Assembly (NCBI RefSeq): GCF_003026355.1
Contig: NZ_PYON01000001.1
Location: 372,001-436,000, forward strand
Length of the DNA stretch: 64,000 bases
Direction: 5' to 3'
Source: Photobacterium kishitanii
GTDB taxonomy: Bacteria; Pseudomonadota; Gammaproteobacteria; Enterobacterales; Vibrionaceae
Positions 17,794 to 25,206 of the stretch are shown here, piece after piece. The position numbers were made by a program, and so were the translations under genes. How positions within the stretch are numbered: the first letter of the stretch is position 1; each line of letters opens with the position of its first letter. The notes beneath the pieces are model-generated. The model saw nothing but the letters and a program-made list of their open reading frames with translations, was not told the origin of the DNA and did no database searches.

Positions 17794-19497
17794 ATGAGCA
17801 AGCGCGTCGTTATCGATCCTATTACTCGTATCGAAGGCCACTTACGCATCGAAGTTGAACTTGATGCAAATAACGTAATCAACAAGGCATGGGCATCTTC
17901 TACCCTGTTCCGTGGTCTTGAAATTATCATGAAAGGCCGTACACCGTACGATGTTGGTCTACTAATGCAACGTATTTGTGGTGTATGTACATCATCACAC
18001 TACCTATGTGGTACGTTAGCAGTTGAAGATGCAATTAATGCACAAGTGCCTTTAAATGCGAAATACATTCGTAGCTTAATCTTAACTACACTACAAATGC
18101 ATGACCATATTGTTCACTTCTACATCCTACATGGACTAGATTGGATAGATGTTGTTTCAGCACTAAGTGCAGATCCAGCCAAAGCCGCGAAAGAAGCAAT
18201 GAAGTACTCAGCCACGCCAATTGCGGCTGGTGAGGGTGATCTACGCGCCGCACAAGAGAAAGTACAAGGCTTAGTAAATACTGGTAAGTTAGGTCCATTT
18301 GCAAACGCTTATTGGGGTAACAAAACTTACAAGTTCACTCCAGAGCAAAACCTTATTGGTCTAAGCCACTACCTTAAAGCACTTGAAATTCAGCGTATTG
18401 CGGCAGAGTCAATGGCTGTTTGGGGTGGTAAAAACCCACATCCACAATCCATTGTTGTTGGTGGTGTAACATGTGTACGTGACATGTTAGATCCCGCTCG
18501 CTTACAAGAGTTTAAGCAAAAGTATGTGCATGTTGCCGAGTTCATCGAACGTGCGTACCAAGCTGATATTCTAATGGCAGCAGCAGCTTACGGCAAAGAA
18601 CCAAGTGTATTGGGCGGCTGTAATGTTGATACTTTCATGTGTAGCGAATCAATTTTGCTTAGCCCTGATGACCACCTTTTTGTCAGTGGCGTGATCCGTA
18701 ACAAAGATTTAGCTAAAGCTGAAAATATCGATCTTAACCTGATTGCTGAAGATGTGACTCACTCATGGTATGACGCTAATAAGCCTCAACACCCATACGA
18801 TGGCACTACAATCCCAGAACATACGCCATTTATTGAGCGCGATACCATCGTAGGTAAACGCCCTACTATCAATGAAGCTGGCAAATACTCTTGGGTTAAA
18901 TCACCACGTTACAATGGCGAGCCAGTTGAAGTTGGTCCACTAGCAACTATGGTGGTTAACTATGCCAAAGGTAATCCTCGTGTTACCACGATTGTAAACG
19001 AGTTCTTGCAACAAACAGGCCTACCCGCTGGTGCATTATTTACCACCCTTGGTCGTACTGCTGCACGTATGTTACATACCCTAACGATCTCTCGTCATGG
19101 TTTAGAAACATTTGAATCTATGGTAACTAACCTAAACTCAGACCAAACAACTTACATTGAGCCAACCATTGATCCTAAAAAGGAATACAAAGGTGTTGGT
19201 ATCATTGAAGCACCACGTGGTTTCTTGAGTCACTGGTTACGTATTAAAGATGCCAAAGTTGAAAACTACCAAGCGGTTGTACCAACGACATGGAATGCGG
19301 GTCCTATTGATGGTAACGGTAAAATTGGGCCATACGAAGCTTCATTAGTTGGTTTACAACTTGAAGATCCGAAAAAACCATTAGAAGTATTACGTGTTAT
19401 TCACTCTTTTGACCCTTGCATGGCGTGTTCAGTACACGTAATGGATTACAAAGGCCAATCACTTAGTGAGTTCCGTATTCCAGCTCAGGCAATGTAA
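17794..19497 (+). CDS. hyaB: [NiFe] hydrogenase large subunit
   Basis: Catalytic subunit holding the NiFe(CN)2CO centre. Ni ligands are visible in the N-terminal RICGVCTSSH motif (Cys62, Cys65) and the C-terminal DPCMACSVH motif (Cys542, Cys545). Cleavage after His548 by the downstream protease would remove the last 19 residues. The 567-residue length is normal. It starts four bases after the small-subunit stop with a GAGGAAT ribosome-binding site. Maturation requires HypA-E, encoded on the minus strand at 33.7-37.2 kb. Confidence 0.96.
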   Translation: MSKRVVIDPITRIEGHLRIEVELDANNVINKAWASSTLFRGLEIIMKGRTPYDVGLLMQRICGVCTSSHYLCGTLAVEDAINAQVPLNAKYIRSLILTTLQMHDHIVHFYILHGLDWIDVVSALSADPAKAAKEAMKYSATPIAAGEGDLRAAQEKVQGLVNTGKLGPFANAYWGNKTYKFTPEQNLIGLSHYLKALEIQRIAAESMAVWGGKNPHPQSIVVGGVTCVRDMLDPARLQEFKQKYVHVAEFIERAYQADILMAAAAYGKEPSVLGGCNVDTFMCSESILLSPDDHLFVSGVIRNKDLAKAENIDLNLIAEDVTHSWYDANKPQHPYDGTTIPEHTPFIERDTIVGKRPTINEAGKYSWVKSPRYNGEPVEVGPLATMVVNYAKGNPRVTTIVNEFLQQTGLPAGALFTTLGRTAARMLHTLTISRHGLETFESMVTNLNSDQTTYIEPTIDPKKEYKGVGIIEAPRGFLSHWLRIKDAKVENYQAVVPTTWNAGPIDGNGKIGPYEASLVGLQLEDPKKPLEVLRVIHSFDPCMACSVHVMDYKGQSLSEFRIPAQAM

Positions 19498-19510
19498 CTA
19501 AGGATTCATC

Positions 19511-20257
19511 ATGTCAACAGATACCGTGTTGTATAAACGATCCTATGTATTTTCATTCGTTATCCGTTTATGTCACTGGTTACGCGCCTTTGCAATCTTT
19601 GGTCTAGTGATCACAGGCTTTTATATTGCTTGGCCATTTTTGGTTGCTCCAAATAGTACCAATGTCCTTGAACAAGGCTGGATTCGATTAGCACATGAGG
19701 TGTTAGGCTTCATTTTGATAGCTGTTACACTGATTCGTGTTTATTTATTCTTTTTCAGTCGCAGTAACGTTGAACGACGCTCGGTTAAAGATGTTGTTAG
19801 CCCGAAAAGCTGGATTCAACAGATTAAAGCCTATTTTTGGATGGGTAATGCACCACACCATGGCGCTTATGGACCATTGCAACTTATGGTTTATGCAGGT
19901 ATTTCTGTCGCTGCAATCTTCATGTGTGTGACTGGCTTAACGCTATATGCTAATGTATACCACTTAGGTATTGGTGGCATGATGTGGGAACCTGCTCAAT
20001 GGGTCGCATACGCGATGGGCGGGTTAGATGAAGTGCGTAAATGGCACCATTATATTACTTGGGCATTCATTATTTTTGTGTTGATCCACGTATATATGGT
20101 TATTTGGACAGGGATCCGCTTCCGTAACGGTTCTGCTGATGCCATTATGTCTGGCTACGATTACCATCCAGTAAACGTAAAAAAAGCAGATAACGGCAAT
20201 CATCCAGTCCAGCATCATGCTCACCACAATAGTCATTCAAAAAATAAAGGCCACTAG
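19511..20257 (+). CDS. hyaC: Hydrogenase b-type cytochrome subunit
   Basis: Four-helix membrane di-haem cytochrome b that links the hydrogenase to the quinone pool. Haem-ligand histidines occur in RLCHWLRAF (helix 1), LAHEVLGF (helix 2), and WHHYITW and LIHVYMV (later helices). Length 248 is close to HyaC (235). The last 40 residues form a soluble tail with a striking histidine-rich end (HHAHHNSHSKNKGH). It lies between the large subunit and the protease with 13- and 5-base gaps. The membrane role is family knowledge; the function of the His tail is unknown. Confidence 0.92.
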   Translation: MSTDTVLYKRSYVFSFVIRLCHWLRAFAIFGLVITGFYIAWPFLVAPNSTNVLEQGWIRLAHEVLGFILIAVTLIRVYLFFFSRSNVERRSVKDVVSPKSWIQQIKAYFWMGNAPHHGAYGPLQLMVYAGISVAAIFMCVTGLTLYANVYHLGIGGMMWEPAQWVAYAMGGLDEVRKWHHYITWAFIIFVLIHVYMVIWTGIRFRNGSADAIMSGYDYHPVNVKKADNGNHPVQHHAHHNSHSKNKGH

Positions 20258-20262
20258 CGCAA

Positions 20263-20808
20263 ATGAAGATATTGCTGCTTGGTATTGGCAATGTCTTGTA
20301 CGCCGACGAAGGAGTCGGCGTACATTTCGTCAATTATCTCACAGAAAACTACCGCTTTACGCATCCCGACCATCAGATTGATCTTATTGATGGCGGGACG
20401 CTAGCGCATTGTCTTATTCCTACGTTAACGCAATATGATCATTTAATTGTGGTTGATACGGTTAACGCCGCAGATGTGGATGCTGGCGAAGTGTATTTCT
20501 TTGACTTCGACAAAGCCCCTGCCGAAATTGATTGGCAAGGTAGTGCTCACGAGGTTGAGATGCTACAAACACTTATCATGATGGAGTTGGTTGGTGATCG
20601 TCCAAAAACGTATGTTTTAGGCGTAACGCCAACAGTGTTAGAGCCGATGCATATGGGTCTAACCTCTAAAATTCATGCAGCAATACCGGTAATGGAATCT
20701 GCATTACTCAATCACCTTTCCGCATTAGATATCCACTGCGAAAAAGTGAATAACATCGATATAAATAGCTTAATTCCAACAGCTTATAAGCGAGGCGTTG
20801 AACAATGA
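20263..20808 (+). CDS. hyaD: Hydrogenase maturation endopeptidase
   Basis: Peptidase family M52 enzyme that cleaves the C-terminal extension of the large subunit once nickel is in place. N-terminal LGIGNVLYADEGVG is the family signature. The three nickel-sensing residues of E. coli HybD (E16, D62, H93) correspond to Glu16, Asp65 (VVDTV) and His96 (SAHEV) here. Its stop codon overlaps the start of the next gene (ATGA), showing translational coupling. Length 181 is normal for the family. Confidence 0.94.
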   Translation: MKILLLGIGNVLYADEGVGVHFVNYLTENYRFTHPDHQIDLIDGGTLAHCLIPTLTQYDHLIVVDTVNAADVDAGEVYFFDFDKAPAEIDWQGSAHEVEMLQTLIMMELVGDRPKTYVLGVTPTVLEPMHMGLTSKIHAAIPVMESALLNHLSALDIHCEKVNNIDINSLIPTAYKRGVEQ

Positions 20809-22547
20809 AATTAATTCAATTTTCTTTTACCTGTTCACGCCCTGTGCCTTTTTATGCCCAATTATGTAACGATTATTTGGCTAACCAAACGTTAGAAATT
20901 ACCATTGGTTATGATAAAAACCGTTACTTAATTGAAGCCGTTGGTACTCAACCACAGCTTGAAGCATTAGCAGATCAAATAGCAAAAGACTTCTTATTGT
21001 CTATTTGGTTGGTTGATTCAACGGTTAAAGAAATTCGCCACCGTGAAGGTCGTGTCGTTCCTTTACTCACCTCACCGCATCATTTGCCATTTTGCAGTTA
21101 CTGCGAGCCAGCATTAGGTGATAATCAATCAGAGCTGTTTGGCGAAATTTCTATCGCCTGCTCACATTGTCATGGTGAAACATCGGTTGAGGCATCAGTC
21201 GACTATAAACAGATCCAGCAATGGGCTGAAGCGGTAATAAAAACCGGTCATGTGACTTTTAACTTACCGTTGGCGAATAATCACCAGCATGAGTTTCATT
21301 TAAGTCGTGGCCCAATTGCGACTACTCGTAACCAGCGTCAACAAGTGATTATTTGTAATCCTAATAATGTACCGATGCATTTTATTGTACCGTCACTGCA
21401 TGTGTTAGCATTATCAAGTTTAGAAAAGCCACGGGTTACAGTACGTGCGAAACAACATCATGCCCAGCTTGATCAACCACTGTATGATCTCTGTTTCAGC
21501 TATAATCGTATCTTAACGGTATTAACAGAAATACTGCGAGTACGCGGTATTGATTATCTACACATTGAAACTAATCACCAACAACCTTTAATTGCCCGTA
21601 TTAATAAAGGTTGGAGTCAGGTTTGCAGTGATCCTGTCACCCACCCATTAGTGCCTTTTAAATCGGTTGAGCCTTTACATGATCAAGCCTGTATCAATGG
21701 TTTAAACGCCTATTGGAGCAAGCGTCGAATTCGGTTTGATTACCAACCTAATCACTCCAATGATGCTCCTGCGCATACACTGCCTATTTGTGCTCTACAT
21801 GGCGGTATGCTGGAATCAGGTGTCGGTCGTCACAGTGCGGCGATTTATTTTGGTCGCTATTGCGCAGGTGAAATTGTTAGCCAAGATAAATTCACTCGTA
21901 CTGATACTTTCTTAGTAATGCCAAACCTACCACGTTCTGGCTCTGAGATGATCGCTACATTAGCGGCGGGTGAACAAGCTGAAGTATTAGCTAAATTTAA
22001 GCATCAAATTCCCGTTAGTTATAACGCACTCAACAAGTTAGTGTTGAATGAGTGCAATGATCAGCTATCAGGTTTATTTGCACTTGCTGCGATAATATTA
22101 GGCCTATCAAAATCAAGCCAAGATAATGTCCAATATCTTAATGATGCGCTGATCGCTAAATCACTGCAGAATGCCGATAATAAAGGCCACCGTGTCGATT
22201 TCTCATTAGATATGGTTGATAGTCAGCGCACTATTGATTGGGCAAAAATGGTCGGCAGTTTAATGAGTTTCTGCTTAGTGGTTGATGAAGTCGATTATGA
22301 CAAACTCGCTTTTGGCATTATGGATTCTCTAGCTGACTATATTGCTAATTGGATTGAGCGTATGGACGAAACCACTGGCATTAAAGCTGTTACCCTTGCT
22401 GGTAGTGATTTTGCCAATGAAGTGCTGGCTGATCGCATCTGCTTACGAGTGGGTAAAAACTTCCCTATCGTGGTTAATCGAAAACTAGAACTTGATGGTA
22501 GCAACCTCAGCGCTGGTGCATTGTTCTTAAAAATGCGCCGCCGTTAA
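20805..22547 (+). CDS. HypF-like (degenerate) hydrogenase accessory protein
   Basis: A 580-residue protein translationally coupled to the protease gene and last in the hydrogenase operon. It has a Zn-finger-like pair (Cys97-x2-Cys100, Cys119-x2-Cys122), as in HypF, preceded by about 80 residues that could correspond to the acylphosphatase-like region. The C-terminal half (helical ALAAIILGLSKSSQDN, ending SAGALFLKMRRR) could correspond to the Kae1-like carbamoyltransferase half. However, HypF is normally about 750 residues, and I cannot find its acylphosphatase signature or the conserved histidine cluster of the carbamoyltransferase. I therefore read it as a divergent HypF relative specific to this type of hydrogenase operon; a wholly different accessory protein is possible. 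The nearby hypBCDEA operon lacks hypF. Confidence 0.5.
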   Translation: MKLIQFSFTCSRPVPFYAQLCNDYLANQTLEITIGYDKNRYLIEAVGTQPQLEALADQIAKDFLLSIWLVDSTVKEIRHREGRVVPLLTSPHHLPFCSYCEPALGDNQSELFGEISIACSHCHGETSVEASVDYKQIQQWAEAVIKTGHVTFNLPLANNHQHEFHLSRGPIATTRNQRQQVIICNPNNVPMHFIVPSLHVLALSSLEKPRVTVRAKQHHAQLDQPLYDLCFSYNRILTVLTEILRVRGIDYLHIETNHQQPLIARINKGWSQVCSDPVTHPLVPFKSVEPLHDQACINGLNAYWSKRRIRFDYQPNHSNDAPAHTLPICALHGGMLESGVGRHSAAIYFGRYCAGEIVSQDKFTRTDTFLVMPNLPRSGSEMIATLAAGEQAEVLAKFKHQIPVSYNALNKLVLNECNDQLSGLFALAAIILGLSKSSQDNVQYLNDALIAKSLQNADNKGHRVDFSLDMVDSQRTIDWAKMVGSLMSFCLVVDEVDYDKLAFGIMDSLADYIANWIERMDETTGIKAVTLAGSDFANEVLADRICLRVGKNFPIVVNRKLELDGSNLSAGALFLKMRRR

Positions 22548-22569
22548 TCCGTTATCACCACCATTATTT

Positions 22570-22616
22570 AAAGCCCAGTATGAGTTAAAAATGTATAACA
22601 AATTACTGGGCTTTAT
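22570..22616. terminator. Terminator after the hydrogenase operon
   Basis: AAAGCCCAGTA (22570-22580) pairs exactly with TACTGGGCTTT (22604-22614), 23-nt loop, AT-rich flanks on both sides; lies between convergent genes. Confidence 0.75.
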
Positions 22617-22619
22617 TAT

Positions 22620-22979
22620 TTACGGCGATTGTAGATACGTCAGTGCTTTACAGGCTTTATTACCATTACTTAGCATCAACAAGTTTCTATACTGACAAGC
22701 TTCAAACCAATCCGTACCATGTAGATCTAATGCCTCCGCTTCAAATATATCTAAATTAATATTATCCGCACTCGCATATTGATAAAGTTCTATCTTTTCG
22801 TCATGCCATTTTCCTTCCCAGCCATCAGTCGCACCAATAGCGAGATAATTCAGATGGCGATGCTTTTCAAAACCGGCCTGTACAGCTTGATCAATTTCTA
22901 ATTGGATAGGCTCTTTATTAACCCCCATTGCAGGGCCAGTTAGCATAACCAATGCTGCTGCCATTAATATATTTTTCAA
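22620..22979 (-). CDS. Small secreted protein of unknown function
   Basis: A 119-residue product with a signal peptide (hydrophobic residues 4-15, cleavage near residue 19). The mature part is acidic with two cysteines (EACQYRN and NKACKAL) that could form a disulphide, and aromatic residues around GWEGKWHDEKIELYQY. I do not recognise the family. The start is TTG at 22979, supported by GAGGAAT five to six bases upstream; an ATG five codons in is a weaker alternative. It lies downstream of the aminotransferase gene on the same strand with a 47-base gap and may be co-transcribed with it. Confidence 0.6.
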   Translation of the reverse strand: MKNILMAAALVMLTGPAMGVNKEPIQLEIDQAVQAGFEKHRHLNYLAIGATDGWEGKWHDEKIELYQYASADNINLDIFEAEALDLHGTDWFEACQYRNLLMLSNGNKACKALTYLQSP

Positions 22980-23026
22980 AGTGATTCCTCGTATTAAAAT
23001 ATGACTAACTGCTAAACAAGATTGAA

Positions 23027-23881
23027 CTAACCTTTTTTATGCTGATAATGCTGAAACAATTCTTGCCATACTTTACCAGGCACTCCCGATCCAATAATTT
23101 GGCCATCAATGCTGATCACAGGCTTTAACTCTTCAATGGAATTTGACACCCAGACCTCATCAGCATTTTTCAACATTGCTGGGCTTGGAGCCAACTCATA
23201 GACCTGATAGTTAAGTTTTTCCGCAATCTGAAGGATAATATGACGCGTAATTCCAGATAAAATGTTATCAACTGGAGGCGTATAGATCAGGTTATCTTTC
23301 ACCATAAATAAATTGCTGCTTGCGGCTTCAACAACCACCCCATCTCGTACAAATAAAGCCTCATTTTCAGCTAAATCATTACAATATAACTGCTGATATG
23401 CCAATACATTAGCCAGTAAACTGGTCGCTTTAATATGGCAATTTTGCCAACGTTTATCGGGCTGTAATGTAGCAGCACAACCTTGATATTCCATCGTTAC
23501 GGTTGGTGTAAAAGGAGTAGCGAAAATCAATACTGTTGGCTCTGATACAACAGGGAATCGATGCTTTCGAGAAGCTTCAACGCCTCGCGTTACCTGAATA
23601 TAGAGCATCTGTGCCGCTTCACGTGTCGTCAATACTGTACGAGATATGGCGCGCCAATCACTCAGCGTATAAGGCGATGTAATCCCAATCGCCGTTAAGC
23701 CATTCAGTAATCGTTGTAAATGAAGATCCCCTCCCAGCATTTTGCCGTTATATACCGGTATCACTTCATAAAGACTATCCCCAAATAAAAAGCCGCGATC
23801 AAACGGTGATATTGCGACCTCAGTGATTGGCATATACTTTCCATTAAAGAACGCCAACTGGTTATTATTCTGTTTTGTCAT
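23027..23881 (-). CDS. Class IV aminotransferase, D-amino-acid-transaminase-like
   Basis: PLP fold-type IV enzyme of 284 residues. The PLP lysine is Lys151 in CHIKATSLLANVLA and the conserved Glu185 lies in VVVEAASSNLFMV, both arranged as in D-alanine aminotransferases; SPFDRGFLFGDSLYE near the N-terminus is the family start signature. It could interconvert D-amino acids or act as an aminodeoxychorismate-lyase-like enzyme; the sequence around the active site favours the D-amino-acid group. It is divergent from a LysR gene 82 bases away, which probably regulates it. Confidence 0.82.
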   Translation of the reverse strand: MTKQNNNQLAFFNGKYMPITEVAISPFDRGFLFGDSLYEVIPVYNGKMLGGDLHLQRLLNGLTAIGITSPYTLSDWRAISRTVLTTREAAQMLYIQVTRGVEASRKHRFPVVSEPTVLIFATPFTPTVTMEYQGCAATLQPDKRWQNCHIKATSLLANVLAYQQLYCNDLAENEALFVRDGVVVEAASSNLFMVKDNLIYTPPVDNILSGITRHIILQIAEKLNYQVYELAPSPAMLKNADEVWVSNSIEELKPVISIDGQIIGSGVPGKVWQELFQHYQHKKG

Positions 23882-23963
23882 AGCCCTACTCGTTTCAACT
23901 ATCTAATTAGTGCAGGTTATGGGAAAATTATAGGATCAACAAACGACTTCTGGTTACCCAATC

Positions 23964-24953
23964 ATGATAAACAGTCATACTAAGCTGCGATATCAACGCC
24001 TTCCTGCTCAACAATCTATTCGCGTTTTTGAAGCAGCAGCACGACACTTAAACTTTACGCTTGCGGCTGAAGAGCTGGCGATGACTCAAAGTGGGATCAG
24101 CAAACAGATAAAAGCACTGGAAAGCTTTCTCAATACATCGTTGTTTATTCGTAAAGGGCAAAAAATTTATTTAACTGATATGGGACGGTTATTTTACGAC
24201 CGCTGTGTCGAAGCATTGGATTGCCTACAACACGCTGTTGATGAGATCCAAGGTCAAACAGGACAATTGCGATTACAGGCTCCACCAACATTCGCATGTC
24301 GCTGGCTGATCCCTCGCATGGAGCAACTACACAATAGTTTGCCTAAACTATCATTGCATATCGAAACAACGTGGCTACGCTCTATCCATGATCATATTCA
24401 AGCTGAGACAAATCAATTAGTTATTCATGCTTGTATCAACTATCCCTTTAATAACTTACATGCTGAACTACTTCGAAAAGAATCACTGTTTGTCATGGTC
24501 TCCCCTCGTTATATGGCTCGTCATGGTGACATTGATTGCGCTAAAGATTTAGTTGGAAAAACGCTCATTCACACTCGCATTGATGGACATATTCATTGGG
24601 AAGCTTGGGCTAAAGCAATGGGAGAAGAGGCTTTAGATACCAGTAAGGGCTATGAATTCGAAACATTAGATATGGCACTTTCCGCGGCAGAAAACGGTTT
24701 AGGCGTATTAGTTTGCGACTTATTATTTGCGCTTAATGCATTACGTAATGGTCGCCTTGTCATTCCGTTTAAGATGCCAATAGTAACTGGATTACGTTAT
24801 TTATTACTGCGCCACCTAAATAGCAGCTATCAGCCATTACAGCAGAATTATCGCCAGTGGTTACAACAACAAATTCATCAAGATAACCAAGACATGGCCG
24901 CATACCTCACGGAGCTAGGTTTTGATAATCAAGATCAGCGTAAAGGTATTTGA
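23964..24953 (+). CDS. LysR-family regulator (GcvA/DsdC-like)
   Basis: The N-terminal helix-turn-helix (SIRVFEAAARHLNFTLAAEE, then MTQSGISKQIKALE) is typical of the GcvA/DsdC branch of LysR regulators; the effector domain spans about residues 100-300. The 329-residue length includes short N- and C-terminal extensions. Divergent arrangement with the aminotransferase gene suggests that it controls that gene in response to an amino acid. No operator could be identified with confidence in the 82-base gap. Downstream lies an AT-rich inverted repeat at 25059-25108. Confidence 0.85.
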   Translation: MINSHTKLRYQRLPAQQSIRVFEAAARHLNFTLAAEELAMTQSGISKQIKALESFLNTSLFIRKGQKIYLTDMGRLFYDRCVEALDCLQHAVDEIQGQTGQLRLQAPPTFACRWLIPRMEQLHNSLPKLSLHIETTWLRSIHDHIQAETNQLVIHACINYPFNNLHAELLRKESLFVMVSPRYMARHGDIDCAKDLVGKTLIHTRIDGHIHWEAWAKAMGEEALDTSKGYEFETLDMALSAAENGLGVLVCDLLFALNALRNGRLVIPFKMPIVTGLRYLLLRHLNSSYQPLQQNYRQWLQQQIHQDNQDMAAYLTELGFDNQDQRKGI

Positions 24954-25058
24954 TGTTTATATTTAAACCATCACCGATATAAATAAATAAGTAATAACTT
25001 ATCATTCTACCTTTAGTATATAACGTCATAAACACTATATATAACACATCCTCAACAA

Positions 25059-25108
25059 AAATAATTCTTATTAATTCAATAATCTAACTGGATTAGTAAG
25101 AATTATTT
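25059..25108. other. AT-rich inverted repeat before the hexosaminidase gene
   Basis: AAATAATTCTTA (25059-25070) and its exact inverse TAAGAATTATTT (25097-25108), 26-nt loop. Could end the LysR transcript or act in the promoter region of the hexosaminidase gene. Confidence 0.4.
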
Positions 25109-25206
25109 CATTTCTTTACTTTTGATTAAAAATAAATCGTGTAACATTTTATGTGCCATTTGTTATACAAATAAATTATTAATATCATTTTAAAGGATAT
25201 CTTCAT

